Shown one piece after another: positions 36,732 through 46,969 of a stretch of 64,000 bases of DNA (positions are counted from its first letter, which is position 1; each line of letters begins with the position of its first letter). The stretch lies in contig JABDBM010000002.1 of NCBI GenBank assembly GCA_013288685.1, forward strand, positions 62,001 through 126,000, read 5' to 3'. The DNA comes from Bacteroidota bacterium. GTDB lineage: Bacteria; Bacteroidota; Bacteroidia; Sphingobacteriales; Sphingobacteriaceae. The position numbers and the translations under genes are program-made. The notes under the pieces were generated by a model. That model searched no databases. It saw only the letters and a list, made by a program, of their open reading frames with translations, and was not told the DNA's origin.

Positions 36732-37679
36732 ATGTCAAAACCCGAAATCAGCCGCCGGAAGGCGCTTCAATTTATAGGTGCATCTGCCGGGATGTCCGTA
36801 GTTACAAAAACAAGCGCTAATTTTGGTGAAACTATCTCTATGAAAAAACCCGCTTTTACTTTATGCCTTAACATGGCTACCATCCGGGGGCATAATTTGG
36901 GTTTTGTTAAGGAACTGGAGACTGCTGCCACTGCAGGCTTTCGCTCTGTGGAAATTTGGATCGATTCCTTGCAAACCTATCTGAATAATGGCGGTACTAT
37001 TGCAGAAGCCAAAAAACGGCTGGATGATTTAGGCATAAAGATTGAAAACCTGATTAGTTTTACTGAATGGATAGTAGATGATGAAACCGCCCGCAAAAAA
37101 GCCATCGAAGAGCTCAAACTACAAATGGACATGATGGCCCAAATTGGCTGTAAACGCATTGCTGCTACCGGGAAGGGCACCACAGCAACATCCGTTCCTG
37201 ATTTGAAAACTATTGCCGACCGCTACCGCACGATACTTGAATTAAGCGACTCAACAGGGGTGATACCGCAAATTGAAATGTGGGGCTTTCAAAAAAACCT
37301 GAGCAGGGTAAGTGAAGTGCTGTATATTGCCACAGAAAGCGGCCATCCCTCGGCGAGAATATTGATGGATATTTTCCATATTTACCGGGGTAACACATCG
37401 CTGGACACCCTTCATCTAATGAGTCCGTCAGCAGTCGACATTCTGCACATGAATGATTACCCTGCCAATTTTAATCATGAAACCATAACGGATGCAGACA
37501 GGATATACCCCGGTGATGGTGTAGCGCCGTTAAAACGAATCTTAACAACCATGGCCAAAACCGACCAGCCATTGATACTGTCAACCGAATTATTTAATAA
37601 ACTTTATTACCAGCAGGATGCACTGACCGTAGCAAAAACGTCATTGGCCAAAATGAAGGCGGTAATCAACGGACTTTAA
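36732..37679 (+). CDS. Sugar phosphate isomerase/epimerase-like TIM-barrel protein, exported
   Basis: 315 residues. The N-terminus has a twin-arginine-like start (SRRKALQFIGASAGMS), so Tat export is likely. The body is an AP-endonuclease-2 type TIM barrel: GFRSVEIWIDSLQ, CKRIAATGKG, IPQIEMWGF, RILMDIFHIYRG and VDILHMNDYP carry the Glu, His and Asp that bind the metal in xylose-isomerase-like enzymes. Exported relatives in Bacteroidota are thought to act on oxidised or keto sugars in the periplasm. Divergent from the GH18 gene with a 119-base gap, so the two may share regulation. Confidence 0.85.
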   Translation: MSKPEISRRKALQFIGASAGMSVVTKTSANFGETISMKKPAFTLCLNMATIRGHNLGFVKELETAATAGFRSVEIWIDSLQTYLNNGGTIAEAKKRLDDLGIKIENLISFTEWIVDDETARKKAIEELKLQMDMMAQIGCKRIAATGKGTTATSVPDLKTIADRYRTILELSDSTGVIPQIEMWGFQKNLSRVSEVLYIATESGHPSARILMDIFHIYRGNTSLDTLHLMSPSAVDILHMNDYPANFNHETITDADRIYPGDGVAPLKRILTTMAKTDQPLILSTELFNKLYYQQDALTVAKTSLAKMKAVINGL

Positions 37680-37689
37680 ATGTAGTGGT

Positions 37690-38925
37690 TCAATCCTTTA
37701 AAACGACCCACCGGTTAACTGTGTTATACTTGCCTTCAATTATTATTTTGTAAAATTTAGAGGGCATATCTTTTACGCTGATCAACGCATGTTGAGTTGT
37801 AGCCGGTAGTGTTGCCAGCAGTTTATAAGTATCGGGCTGGCCTTCTTTAAAGTTATTCGATGAGGCTACCCAAACCTTCACATCACCTTGTTCGTTCAGC
37901 ACTTTCCAGCTTACGTCAATATCACCTTGCACAAAATTTGCTTCTGGCCCGGCTATTGATACCGGCCCTATAAGTGATTCACCATCCATTTCACGCAGCT
38001 GATCAACAGGTAAGTTAATACCTAAAAAATGTACAATAGACGGTGTTATATCTGTAATTTCGGGATAATAATAACGCGCGTAATCATTCAACGGCTTATA
38101 ATTTGTCACCATCCAGGTGGACCGTTGCCGGGTGCTTTGACCGCCATGGTTTTTGCCGGTTTGCTCGTCACGCCCATGGTCGGTCGTGATAAAAATAAGC
38201 CAGTCTTCATTAAAGTGCTGTTCTCTGTATTTTATTGATGCCCATATTTTGCCTACTTGTGCATCCATCTTTTCGATAGCGTCATAGTATTGCGGACTGT
38301 CGCCATACTTATGGCCCATGTCATCCGTGTATTCCAGGTATACCCAACTCAAATCAGGCGCTTTTTCTTTGATGCAGCTTGCAGCCACGGCAACCACCTT
38401 TTCATCAATTAAATGAATGTAGTTGCTTAATTTATCGTGGGGGTAATTTAAAATATCCAGCTCATAGCCATCGGCAACGTAATCAAACTTGTAATTGCCG
38501 GTTTGCGCCAGTCCCTCCCCTATTAGTTTTGTCCGGTTGTCCGTCCAGGTCGAAAATATCGCAGTTTTCTTATCAGGAAAACTATTTTTAAACATCCTGA
38601 AAATGGTCCAGTAATTGTAATTGGGCGCTTTGATATCGTTGCCCCAAACGTTGTGTTTGTTTACCCAGGTTGAAGTAAGCAAACTATTGTAGCCGTTTGC
38701 TGATATAGTTGGCGTTTGCGAGTAACCGCCTTTTTCGCCGCCAACGTGTGCACGTAAATAAGCACCTTCTTTGGCAATTGTTTTAAGATTAGGGGTATTT
38801 AGCTTTTCAATCACATCGGCTGGAATGCCATCCGCAATAATAAAAACTGCTTTTCTTATTTTATTTTGAGCGTACACCGCTGTGGCAAACATCAATGCAA
38901 GGGCCACAAATAACTTTTTTATCAT
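37690..38925 (-). CDS. Alkaline phosphatase-superfamily nucleotide pyrophosphatase/phosphodiesterase, exported
   Basis: About 411 residues from the ATG complementary to 38923-38925; an in-frame ATG at 38940 adds five residues. Signal peptide ends TAVYAQ. The metal-binding core fits type I phosphodiesterases: IIADGIPADVI near the N-terminus, the nucleophile Ser/Thr probably in SANGYNSLLTS, then EYTDDMGHKYG and TTDHGRDE with the paired Asp and His ligands. The C-terminal 100 residues look like a beta-rich fibronectin-like tail. The family cleaves phosphodiester or pyrophosphate bonds in the periplasm. It converges with the isomerase gene. Confidence 0.86.
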   Translation of the reverse strand: MIKKLFVALALMFATAVYAQNKIRKAVFIIADGIPADVIEKLNTPNLKTIAKEGAYLRAHVGGEKGGYSQTPTISANGYNSLLTSTWVNKHNVWGNDIKAPNYNYWTIFRMFKNSFPDKKTAIFSTWTDNRTKLIGEGLAQTGNYKFDYVADGYELDILNYPHDKLSNYIHLIDEKVVAVAASCIKEKAPDLSWVYLEYTDDMGHKYGDSPQYYDAIEKMDAQVGKIWASIKYREQHFNEDWLIFITTDHGRDEQTGKNHGGQSTRQRSTWMVTNYKPLNDYARYYYPEITDITPSIVHFLGINLPVDQLREMDGESLIGPVSIAGPEANFVQGDIDVSWKVLNEQGDVKVWVASSNNFKEGQPDTYKLLATLPATTQHALISVKDMPSKFYKIIIEGKYNTVNRWVVLKD

Positions 38926-39062
38926 AAAATACATCAACAAAAAATATGGCGCAAAGCTAACAGCCTGGTAGATGAGATGGATTAAAAAATTGTTATGATT
39001 TTAGGTACTGTTGTAAATAAAACGGAGGTGGAGGTTTATCCGAATTACGCAGTCGCGGTAAA

Positions 39063-39092
39063 ACTCACGAAGCTTTCCAAAACTTCGTGAGT
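39063..39092 (-). terminator. Terminator of the RND efflux operon
   Basis: ACTCACGAAG (39063-39072) and CTTCGTGAGT (39083-39092) form a perfect 10-bp stem with a 10-base loop, just after the last permease gene. In the minus-strand direction the stem is followed by TTTT then mixed sequence, a short U-tract. Confidence 0.7.
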
Positions 39093-39102
39093 CTTTAAAT
39101 TA

Positions 39103-42100
39103 TCATTCGCTCTCGAACGCTGCCCTATCGGCTTTATTCTCGGCATGTGCCTGCGCTATATCATATTCCAATTCGGGGTCAATGTTTTGCTCTTCCACTT
39201 TTCTTTCTTTTTCCAGTAGTTCTTCGTGATGATCCCGCAGCCACTTTAGTTGTTTCTTACCATACGACAAGCGGGTAAATAACACAAACAATACAGGCAC
39301 AATAAAAATTGAAATGGTTGAAGAAGCAATCATCCCACCCAATACAGTAATACCAATGGTGTTTCTTGATTCGGCGCCAGCTCCCGTGGCCAATACCAGC
39401 GGCATTACACCGAAAATAAAGGACATCGAGGTCATGATAATTGGCCGGATACGCAACTTTACAGCTTCGATGGTTGATTTTAACACTTCTTCTCCCCTAT
39501 CCACCCTTATTTTAGCAAATTCAACAATCAGGATAGCATTTTTTGCCGAAAGGCCAATCAACGTGATTAATCCAATTTGCGCGTATACATTATTAGTAAT
39601 TGTTGGAGCGGTCCATAGTGCTACTATAGCTCCGAAGGCACTTATCGGCACTGCCAGCATTACCGAAAAAGGTACAGACCAACTTTCGTATAACGCGGCC
39701 AAAAACAAGAATACAAATACAATAGAGAATATAAATATGTACACCGTAGTAGAACCCGCTTTAATTTCCTCGTAGCTCAGTCCCGAAAACTCGTAAGTGT
39801 ACCCACGTGGCAATTCCTTGGCAGCCAGCGCCTTTAACTGATCGAGCGTTTGGCCACTGCTATAACCGGGAGGAATGGGGCCATTAACTTCCGCCGACCG
39901 GAATATATTAAAATGCGAAATCAATGGCGCAGCAATGGTAGGTTTATAGCTGATAACGGCGCTCAGCGGCAGCATTTCACCTCGTGAGTTGCGGACATAG
40001 TATTTATCCATAGCCGAAATGACCGCTCTATAAGCCGTATCGGCCTGTACTACTACGTGATAAGTTCGGTTATAAAGCGTAAAGTTGTTTACAAACAAGC
40101 TGCCCATGTAGGCTTGCATTGTCGAAAAAACGTCGGATATATTTATGCCCAGCTTTTGACATTTTTCCCGGTCCACATTCAATTCAAAACTGGGTGTGTG
40201 CGCCGAAAAATAGCTGTTAGCGGTTGATGTTGCAGGCATTTTTTGGGCGGCTGCCACAAACTTTTTAATAACCTTTTCAAACGTGTGGATATCATCAGTT
40301 GAGTTCCCTTGTTCAATTTGCATACTGAAACCCGCTGCCAAACCGATACCTCTTATGGGCGGTGGCTGAATAGCCACTACGTTGGCATTTTTAATACCCG
40401 CTTTAGCCACACGTTTTTTAATGGCATCCATTATCCCCTGTACCTTTTGCCAAGGCTTAGTACGGTCATCCCATGGTTTAAGCATACAAAACATGGAACC
40501 ACCGTTTGAGCTGGCCCCACCATTTAATACGTTGAAACCAGAAACTGCCGAATAATGCAGTACACCATCAGTGGAGCCCACTATTTTCATGAGTTTTTTC
40601 ATAACCTCAACAGTTTGTGTGGTTGAAGTTGCATCGGGTAGTTGGAAGGTAACTATCAAACGGCCACCGTCTTCGGATGGCACAAAGCCTGATGGCTTTA
40701 AATGGAACATAAAGTAAGCGCCAGCGCAAATAGCTACCAGTAAAACAACGATATATTTTGTGCCCTTAATACTTCTTCGTACACCATTTGAATAACTGAA
40801 CGACAATTTATCAAACCCTTTATTAAACCATTCGAAAAACTTATTTAACGTGCGGCTAAACCAGTTGGTCCTGTTGCCTACCCGGTGGCTTGGACGCAGC
40901 AATAAGGTACAAAGGGCTGGCGTTAATGATAGCGCCACAAAAGCCGAGATAACTACTGAAATAGCAATGGTGATTGCAAACTGCTGGTATAATCGCCCCA
41001 CTATACCCGGAATAAAACCCACCGGCACAAATACTGAAGCCAAAATAAGTGCTATGGCAATTACCGGCGCCGAAATCTCTTTCATGGCATGATACGTAGC
41101 CTCCTTGGGCGACATGTGCTGTTCATCAATATAATGCTGTACCGCTTCCACCACAATAATCGCATCATCAACCACTATACCAATGGCCAGCACAAACCCG
41201 AACATAGTAAGGGTATTAATGGTAAAGCCCAACGGGATAAAAAAGCAAAACGTACCGAGTATGGATACCGGGATGGCCAATATTGGAATCAGCGTTGCGC
41301 GCCAATCCTGCAAAAACAGAAATACTACGAATGCAACCAATACCAGGGCTTTCACCAGCGTGCCGAGCACTTCCTGCATAGATACTTTGATAATGGTAAC
41401 TGATTCGAAGGGGACTATATAATCCACATCCGTAGGAAAGGATTTTTTCAGTCTGTTCAATTCAGCATATACATTCTCGGCAGTTTGCAGCGCGTTGCTG
41501 CCCGGCGATTGGTAAACCTGTATGGTTGAACAACGATATCCATCGGTAAAACCGTTGCTCGAGAAGGTAAATTTACCCAACTCAATCCGTGCAACATCTT
41601 TCAGGTAAACCATTTGGCCGGTTCCCGGATTTGATTTCACCACTATCTTTTCGTACTGCTCCGGTTTGTTTAACATCCCGTTTACCAGGATGCCGGTTTC
41701 ACTTGTTTGGGTCGAAGGCTGTGGCGGTGTGCCTGCTGAACCTGCCGCCACATAAACATTCTGGGCATTTAACGCAGCAGTGACATCCATCGGCGTTAAG
41801 CTATACGATGCCATTTTATCCGGATTTAACCATATCCGCATACTAAAGTTATCGGTACGCGCACTCACATCACCCACCCCAGGAACCCTCAGGATGGCAT
41901 CCTGTATGTAGGTGTTGGTGTAATTATCCAGAAAAGTGATATTATGCGTGTTTTTTGGCGAGTAAATGGCTATCAGCATCAGCTGATCGGGATTGCTGGC
42001 GCGTACATTCAGGCCAAGCCGACCTACCACTGCGGGTAGTATTGGTTTGGCAATACCCACGCGATTTTGAACGTTCAGCGCCGCAATTTTTACATTCGTG

Positions 42101-42393
42101 CCTATATCAAAGGTAACTCTTACGCTTACGCCGCCCGTATTAGTGCTGGTGCTTTGCATAAACTCCATGCCGGGGGTACCGTTCACCTGTTCTTCAATAG
42201 GCACTGCAACCGTTTGTTCAACCGTTTCGGCATCAGCGCCGGTGTACGAGGCATTTACCCCTACACTCGGTGGAGATATATTTGGATATTGGTCGACCGC
42301 CAAATTGAACATACATATCAACCCCGAAATAATTAAAATCAGGGATATAACGATTGCAGTTACCGGTCGCTTTATAAATGTATTCGCAATCAT
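39103..42393 (-). CDS. RND efflux permease, hydrophobe/amphiphile (AcrB-type), second copy
   Basis: 1096 residues, full AcrB length. Twelve helices with two large periplasmic loops. The proton-relay pair is Asp409-Asp410 in GIVVDDAIIVVEAV, and the matching lysine is in IGLSAKNAILIVEFA. It exports hydrophobic compounds from the inner membrane or periplasm through a TolC-type channel. It overlaps the other permease by four bases (ATGA), so translation is coupled. The first 410 residues align gaplessly to that paralogue. The C-terminal tail carries EEQNIDPELEYDIAQAH, nearly the same as in the paralogue. Confidence 0.95.
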   Translation of the reverse strand: MIANTFIKRPVTAIVISLILIISGLICMFNLAVDQYPNISPPSVGVNASYTGADAETVEQTVAVPIEEQVNGTPGMEFMQSTSTNTGGVSVRVTFDIGTNVKIAALNVQNRVGIAKPILPAVVGRLGLNVRASNPDQLMLIAIYSPKNTHNITFLDNYTNTYIQDAILRVPGVGDVSARTDNFSMRIWLNPDKMASYSLTPMDVTAALNAQNVYVAAGSAGTPPQPSTQTSETGILVNGMLNKPEQYEKIVVKSNPGTGQMVYLKDVARIELGKFTFSSNGFTDGYRCSTIQVYQSPGSNALQTAENVYAELNRLKKSFPTDVDYIVPFESVTIIKVSMQEVLGTLVKALVLVAFVVFLFLQDWRATLIPILAIPVSILGTFCFFIPLGFTINTLTMFGFVLAIGIVVDDAIIVVEAVQHYIDEQHMSPKEATYHAMKEISAPVIAIALILASVFVPVGFIPGIVGRLYQQFAITIAISVVISAFVALSLTPALCTLLLRPSHRVGNRTNWFSRTLNKFFEWFNKGFDKLSFSYSNGVRRSIKGTKYIVVLLVAICAGAYFMFHLKPSGFVPSEDGGRLIVTFQLPDATSTTQTVEVMKKLMKIVGSTDGVLHYSAVSGFNVLNGGASSNGGSMFCMLKPWDDRTKPWQKVQGIMDAIKKRVAKAGIKNANVVAIQPPPIRGIGLAAGFSMQIEQGNSTDDIHTFEKVIKKFVAAAQKMPATSTANSYFSAHTPSFELNVDREKCQKLGINISDVFSTMQAYMGSLFVNNFTLYNRTYHVVVQADTAYRAVISAMDKYYVRNSRGEMLPLSAVISYKPTIAAPLISHFNIFRSAEVNGPIPPGYSSGQTLDQLKALAAKELPRGYTYEFSGLSYEEIKAGSTTVYIFIFSIVFVFLFLAALYESWSVPFSVMLAVPISAFGAIVALWTAPTITNNVYAQIGLITLIGLSAKNAILIVEFAKIRVDRGEEVLKSTIEAVKLRIRPIIMTSMSFIFGVMPLVLATGAGAESRNTIGITVLGGMIASSTISIFIVPVLFVLFTRLSYGKKQLKWLRDHHEELLEKERKVEEQNIDPELEYDIAQAHAENKADRAAFESE

Positions 42394-45300
42394 ATATGAT
42401 CAAGTTTTCCCAGCTCGCGCGATTTTTGGATCTCGTATTCTAATTCAGGATCAATGTTTTGTGCTTCCACCTTCTTTTCTTTTTCCATCAAATCCTTGTG
42501 GTGTTTTTTCAGATAATCAAGCTTAGTCTTGCCATACGATATCCGTGTGATAACCACGTACAATACCGGCACAATAAATATAGCTATGGATGATGCCGCC
42601 AACATCCCGCCTAATACGGTTATTCCTATGGTCTGTCGGGCAACTGCGCCCGCACCGCTCGCAAATACCAGCGGCAAAACACCCAATATAAACGCCAGTG
42701 AGGTCATGATAATTGGTCGCAAACGAAGGCTTACCGCATCGAGAGTTGATTTAAGCAGGTCCTCGCCCCTGTCAACGCGCACTTTGGCAAATTCAACAAT
42801 CAAAATTGCATTTTTTGCGGCGAGGCCGATGAGTGTTATCAACCCGATTTGCGCATACACGTTATTGGTTATTCCGGGTACCAGGAAAAGCGCCAGGATA
42901 GCTCCGAATGCCCCAATAGGAACCGCCAGCAATACTGAAAACGGTACCGACCAGCTTTCGTATAATGCAGCCAGGAACAAGAATACGAAAGTAAGCGAGA
43001 ACATGAAGATATAGATAGTGGTTGACCCCGCCTTTATCTCTTCGTAACTTAATCCCGAAAACTCATACGTATAGCCCTCGGGTAAATCATTTGCCAACTT
43101 CTGCAAAGCTTTCAGTGCATCCCCACTACTCACCCCCGGGCGCGATGAACCGTCAATTTCGGCCGTACGGAATATATTAAAGTGCGAGATAAGCGGCGCA
43201 GCTTCAACAGGCTTATAGCTAATAAGGGTACCCAAAGGCACCATGGTGCCTGCCGAGTTACGTACATAGTATTTGTCAACGTCCGACACCATCTTTCTGA
43301 ACGCGGTGTCAGCCTGTACTACCACGTGGAAGGTACGGTTATAGGTAGTAAAATCGTTAATATACAAACTACCCATATACGCCTGAATAGTAGTAAACAC
43401 ATCAGAAATATTTACCCCCAGCTTTTCGCATTTCTCCCTGTCTACAGTTAGGTTTACATTTGGTGTGTGGGCGGTAAAAAAGCTAAAGGCGCCGGTAATG
43501 GCCGGGTCCTGATTGGCTTTATTTACAAAATCATTCACCACTTTCTCAAACGCATGGATATCATCCTGTGTGCTGCGTTGCTCTATCTGCATACTGAAAC
43601 CAACCGTTGAGCCTACACCCGGTAACGGTGAGGGTTGTATCACTTCAACATTAGCGTTGGTAACTCCGGCATCGGCAATTCGTTTTTTTAGCACCTCAAT
43701 AATACCGGGCACCTGCTCGTCCGATTTACTACGTGAATCCCAGGGCGAAAGCTGACAATAAATGGTACCGTTATTGGAGTTACTGGCATTAGTTACTACG
43801 TTTAACCCCGACAGAGCTGCATAGTGTGCAACACCAGGAGTTGATCCCACCACCTTCATGATTTTCGACATTACATCAACCGATTGCGCGGTGGATGATG
43901 CAGGCGGCAACTGGAAGGTAACATAAAGGTTCCCGTCATCTTCGGATGGTATAAAGCCCGAAGGCTTTCCCTGAAACATAAAGTAGGTACCTATACAGAT
44001 CACCAACAACAAAATCACGATATATCGTGTTGCCGCAATGCTCTTTCTCACACCCTCGGTATATTTGCCGGTAACCCGTTCAAACCAACTGTTAAATTTT
44101 ATAAACCAACGATCGAGCATATTGGGCTTCTTGTTAACGTCTGTTGGCTTTAAAAGCAGGGTACAAAGCGCCGGGGTTAATGATAAGGCTATAAATGCCG
44201 ATATCATTACAGATATGGCGATAGTGATAGCAAACTGCTGGTACAAACGCCCCACTATACCTGGTATAAAACCTACCGGCACAAACACCGCCGCCAAAAT
44301 AAGCGCAATAGCCACAACCGGCGCCGAAATATCTTTCATGGCCTGGTATGTAGCTTCCTTGGCCGACATTTTATCATGATCAATATAATGCTGCACCGCC
44401 TCCACCACAATAATAGCATCATCAACCACAATACCAATAGCCAGCACGAAGCCAAACATGGTCAACGTATTGATGGTAAAACCTAATGGGATAAAGAAAC
44501 AAAATGTACCTAAAATAGATACCGGGATAGCCAATACCGGGATAAGCGTTGATCGCCAGGTTTGCAAAAACAGGAACACTACTACTGCTACCAGTGCCAA
44601 TGTTTCTAACAAGGTGCGCACAACGTCTTCCATTGATACTTTTACAACCGTAACCGATTCAAAGGGTACGCTGTACTCCACATCGGCCGGGAAGGTTTGT
44701 TTCAATTTGACCAGTTCATCATAAATACCTTTGGCAGTTTCGAGCGCGTTACTACCCGGCGCCTGGTAAATTTGCAGGTACGATGCCCGGTGCCCATCAA
44801 CAAATGAATTGCTGGAGAAAGTAAATTTACCCAACTCAACCCGTGCTACATCTTTTAAATAAACCAGCGCACCAGTGGATGGGATGGTTTTTACAATGAT
44901 GTTTTCAAATTCGCTTACTTTACTGAGGCGGCCATTCACCAGGATGCCCAACTCGTAAACCTGGGTTGAGGCCTGTGGCGGTACACCAGCCGTTCCTGCT
45001 GCAACCTGTACGTTTTGGGAGTTTAACGCGGCTATGACATCGGCCGGGGTTAAACTGTAGGTAGCCATTTTATCAGGATTCATCCATATTCGCATACTGA
45101 AATCATCAGTAAAGCGGTTGATACTGCCAACCCCTTTTACACGCGAAAGGGCATCCTGAATAAATATATTGGTATAGTTATCCAGAAATGTAATATTATG
45201 ACTGTCTTTTGGCGAGTAAATGGCCACCATCATCAGCATACTGGGGTTTAAGGCCCGCACAGTAAGCCCGAGCCTGCTTACCACAGCCGGCAGCAATGGC

Positions 45301-45647
45301 GAGGCTATGCTTACGCGATTTTGAACATCAAGCGCGGCCACGTCAATATCAGTACCTATTTTAAAGGTAACATTCATTGACATTTGACCATTGTTGGTGC
45401 TGTTGCTTTGCATGTATTCCATGCCGGGGGTGCCGTTTACCTGTTCTTCAACCGGGGTTGCCACGGTTTGCTCAACGGTTTGCGCATCGGCGCCGGTAAA
45501 CTGCCCGTTCACCTGCACAATAGGTGGTGTAATATCGGGATATTGGTCAATAGGCAACAGCAGGATACATACTGTACCGGTAAGTACCAGTACAATTGAT
45601 ATCACTATGGCCGTTACAGGGCGTTTTATAAACGTATTAGCAATCAT
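42390..45647 (-). CDS. RND efflux permease, hydrophobe/amphiphile (AcrB-type), first copy
   Basis: 1085 residues with the same layout: Asp409-Asp410 in GIVVDDAIIVVEAV and the lysine in IGLAAKNAILIVEFA. It shares a similar tail (EAQNIDPELEYEIQKSR). The gene lies 122 bases downstream of the adaptor gene, and that gap contains repeats, so read-through may be modulated. The stop overlaps the start of the second permease. Two permeases behind one adaptor resemble the MdtB/MdtC arrangement of Enterobacteria, where the two form a heterotrimer; that is inference here. Confidence 0.95.
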   Translation of the reverse strand: MIANTFIKRPVTAIVISIVLVLTGTVCILLLPIDQYPDITPPIVQVNGQFTGADAQTVEQTVATPVEEQVNGTPGMEYMQSNSTNNGQMSMNVTFKIGTDIDVAALDVQNRVSIASPLLPAVVSRLGLTVRALNPSMLMMVAIYSPKDSHNITFLDNYTNIFIQDALSRVKGVGSINRFTDDFSMRIWMNPDKMATYSLTPADVIAALNSQNVQVAAGTAGVPPQASTQVYELGILVNGRLSKVSEFENIIVKTIPSTGALVYLKDVARVELGKFTFSSNSFVDGHRASYLQIYQAPGSNALETAKGIYDELVKLKQTFPADVEYSVPFESVTVVKVSMEDVVRTLLETLALVAVVVFLFLQTWRSTLIPVLAIPVSILGTFCFFIPLGFTINTLTMFGFVLAIGIVVDDAIIVVEAVQHYIDHDKMSAKEATYQAMKDISAPVVAIALILAAVFVPVGFIPGIVGRLYQQFAITIAISVMISAFIALSLTPALCTLLLKPTDVNKKPNMLDRWFIKFNSWFERVTGKYTEGVRKSIAATRYIVILLLVICIGTYFMFQGKPSGFIPSEDDGNLYVTFQLPPASSTAQSVDVMSKIMKVVGSTPGVAHYAALSGLNVVTNASNSNNGTIYCQLSPWDSRSKSDEQVPGIIEVLKKRIADAGVTNANVEVIQPSPLPGVGSTVGFSMQIEQRSTQDDIHAFEKVVNDFVNKANQDPAITGAFSFFTAHTPNVNLTVDREKCEKLGVNISDVFTTIQAYMGSLYINDFTTYNRTFHVVVQADTAFRKMVSDVDKYYVRNSAGTMVPLGTLISYKPVEAAPLISHFNIFRTAEIDGSSRPGVSSGDALKALQKLANDLPEGYTYEFSGLSYEEIKAGSTTIYIFMFSLTFVFLFLAALYESWSVPFSVLLAVPIGAFGAILALFLVPGITNNVYAQIGLITLIGLAAKNAILIVEFAKVRVDRGEDLLKSTLDAVSLRLRPIIMTSLAFILGVLPLVFASGAGAVARQTIGITVLGGMLAASSIAIFIVPVLYVVITRISYGKTKLDYLKKHHKDLMEKEKKVEAQNIDPELEYEIQKSRELGKLDHI

Positions 45648-45667
45648 ACTTTGTTCGTCATTTTTCG

Positions 45668-45767
45668 AGTCGATAGTCTTAAGTATCGAGTCTTAAGTCT
45701 TAATCGTCTATTATTTGAAATATCGGACTTTCGACTAAAGACTTAGGGCTTCAGACTAAAGACTTAG
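45668..45767. repeat. Repeat cluster between adaptor and permease genes
   Basis: Two exact 14-base direct repeats, GACTAAAGACTTAG, at 45733-45746 and 45754-45767 (21 bases apart), face several copies of GTCTTAAGT-like sequence at 45676-45700. The two halves are roughly inverted, so the RNA can fold. It ends three bases before the adaptor stop. It resembles in style the other intergenic palindromes but is not clearly the same family. It may lower permease expression relative to the adaptor, or stabilise one mRNA end. Confidence 0.5.
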
Positions 45768-45769
45768 AA

Positions 45770-46948
45770 CTATTTCCTTTTACCGCCTGCCGAAGGTGGA
45801 ACCTTATTTTTAGTAGTAATCGGCGATCCATCGTGCAGCGATTGCAGGCCGTCAACAATTATCCGGTCGCCTGCATTAATGCCGCTTTTAATAATCACAT
45901 CAGGCCCAACAGTTTGTCCCGGCATCACTTTCTTTTGCACTGCTACCAACTGGCGTTTAGTGCGGCCGGTATCGGTTGTTGCTTTTGGATTAGTGATGGT
46001 GCTGTCTTTTGCCACGTAAATAAAGTACTCGCCCATTTGTTCAACAACTGCTTTGCCGGGTACTACCAATTGCGGACCAACATCCTGATTATGCACCCTG
46101 ACTACGCAGCTCATACCTACCCTTAAATAACCCTTAGGATTATCAAATACCAGCCTTACTTTTATCGATCCGGTCTGGGCATCAACCGCGCGGTCAATCA
46201 CCGATATTTTACCGGTTGACGGATATAAAGAGTTATCGGGTAACAAAAGTGTGAATAGTGAATCGACATTGCTGCCTTTTCCGCTTTGCAATTGCTCAAA
46301 ATGCGGCAATTGTTTTTCGTTGATGATGAAGTCAACAGCCATAGGGCTATCAGTCGATATTGTATTTAAAATGGTAGACCCGGGATTTACAACATCACCC
46401 AGTTTTACCATGCTGAAGCCGATAGTGCCATCAAAAGGCGCATAAACCACTGCGTAGTTTAAGTTGGTTTTAGCAGTTTTCACAGCCTGATCCGATGCTT
46501 TAACGGTATTCTTCGCATTTTCGAGTGTTATAATGGCATGATCGTATAGCTGCTTGGCAACCGCGTTGTATTTATTTAAATATTCGTACCGGTCGGCATC
46601 CTGCTTGGCCTGATCCAGATTACCTTGCGACACTTTTAAATTTGCCACCGCCTGATCGTAGTTAGCCTCGTATATGCGCTTATCAATTTCGTAAAGCCGT
46701 TCGCCCTTGGTAACATGCGATCCTTCTTTAAAAAATATAGCGGTAATTGCGCCGGTTATTTGTGGCAACAGGCTAACCTGGCTTAAAGCAGCTGTGGTTG
46801 ATGGATACTTATCGTAATATAAAACCTGCTTTGGTTTTACCTTCATTAAATTAACAGGCACCTCGGGGGTCGATGGCGGTTGTTTTTTTTCACAAGCGGC
46901 AAATAGCAGGCAACTTATAAAAATGCTATTTAATATTACTCTATTCAT
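45770..46948 (-). CDS. RND efflux periplasmic adaptor (membrane fusion protein), lipoprotein
   Basis: 392 residues. Lipoprotein signal with Cys19 (FAACEKK). The order lipoyl-hairpin-barrel is clear: LPQITGAITAIFFKEGSHVTKGERLYEID for the lipoyl half-motif, a helical hairpin (ANYDQAVANLKVSQGNLDQ), then VYAPFDGTIGFSMVKLGDVVNPG. It joins the inner-membrane permease to the outer-membrane channel. It lies 21 bases after the TolC gene. The single adaptor must serve both permeases unless another is encoded elsewhere. Confidence 0.93.
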   Translation of the reverse strand: MNRVILNSIFISCLLFAACEKKQPPSTPEVPVNLMKVKPKQVLYYDKYPSTTAALSQVSLLPQITGAITAIFFKEGSHVTKGERLYEIDKRIYEANYDQAVANLKVSQGNLDQAKQDADRYEYLNKYNAVAKQLYDHAIITLENAKNTVKASDQAVKTAKTNLNYAVVYAPFDGTIGFSMVKLGDVVNPGSTILNTISTDSPMAVDFIINEKQLPHFEQLQSGKGSNVDSLFTLLLPDNSLYPSTGKISVIDRAVDAQTGSIKVRLVFDNPKGYLRVGMSCVVRVHNQDVGPQLVVPGKAVVEQMGEYFIYVAKDSTITNPKATTDTGRTKRQLVAVQKKVMPGQTVGPDVIIKSGINAGDRIIVDGLQSLHDGSPITTKNKVPPSAGGKRK

Positions 46949-46969
46949 TTAGGCTGTTTATTTTATATG

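Noticed and set aside
41089..41403. Long antisense frames across the RND permease genes (also 39314-39775 and 42529-43014)
   Set aside because: They mirror the codon pattern of the permeases and have no protein-like features.
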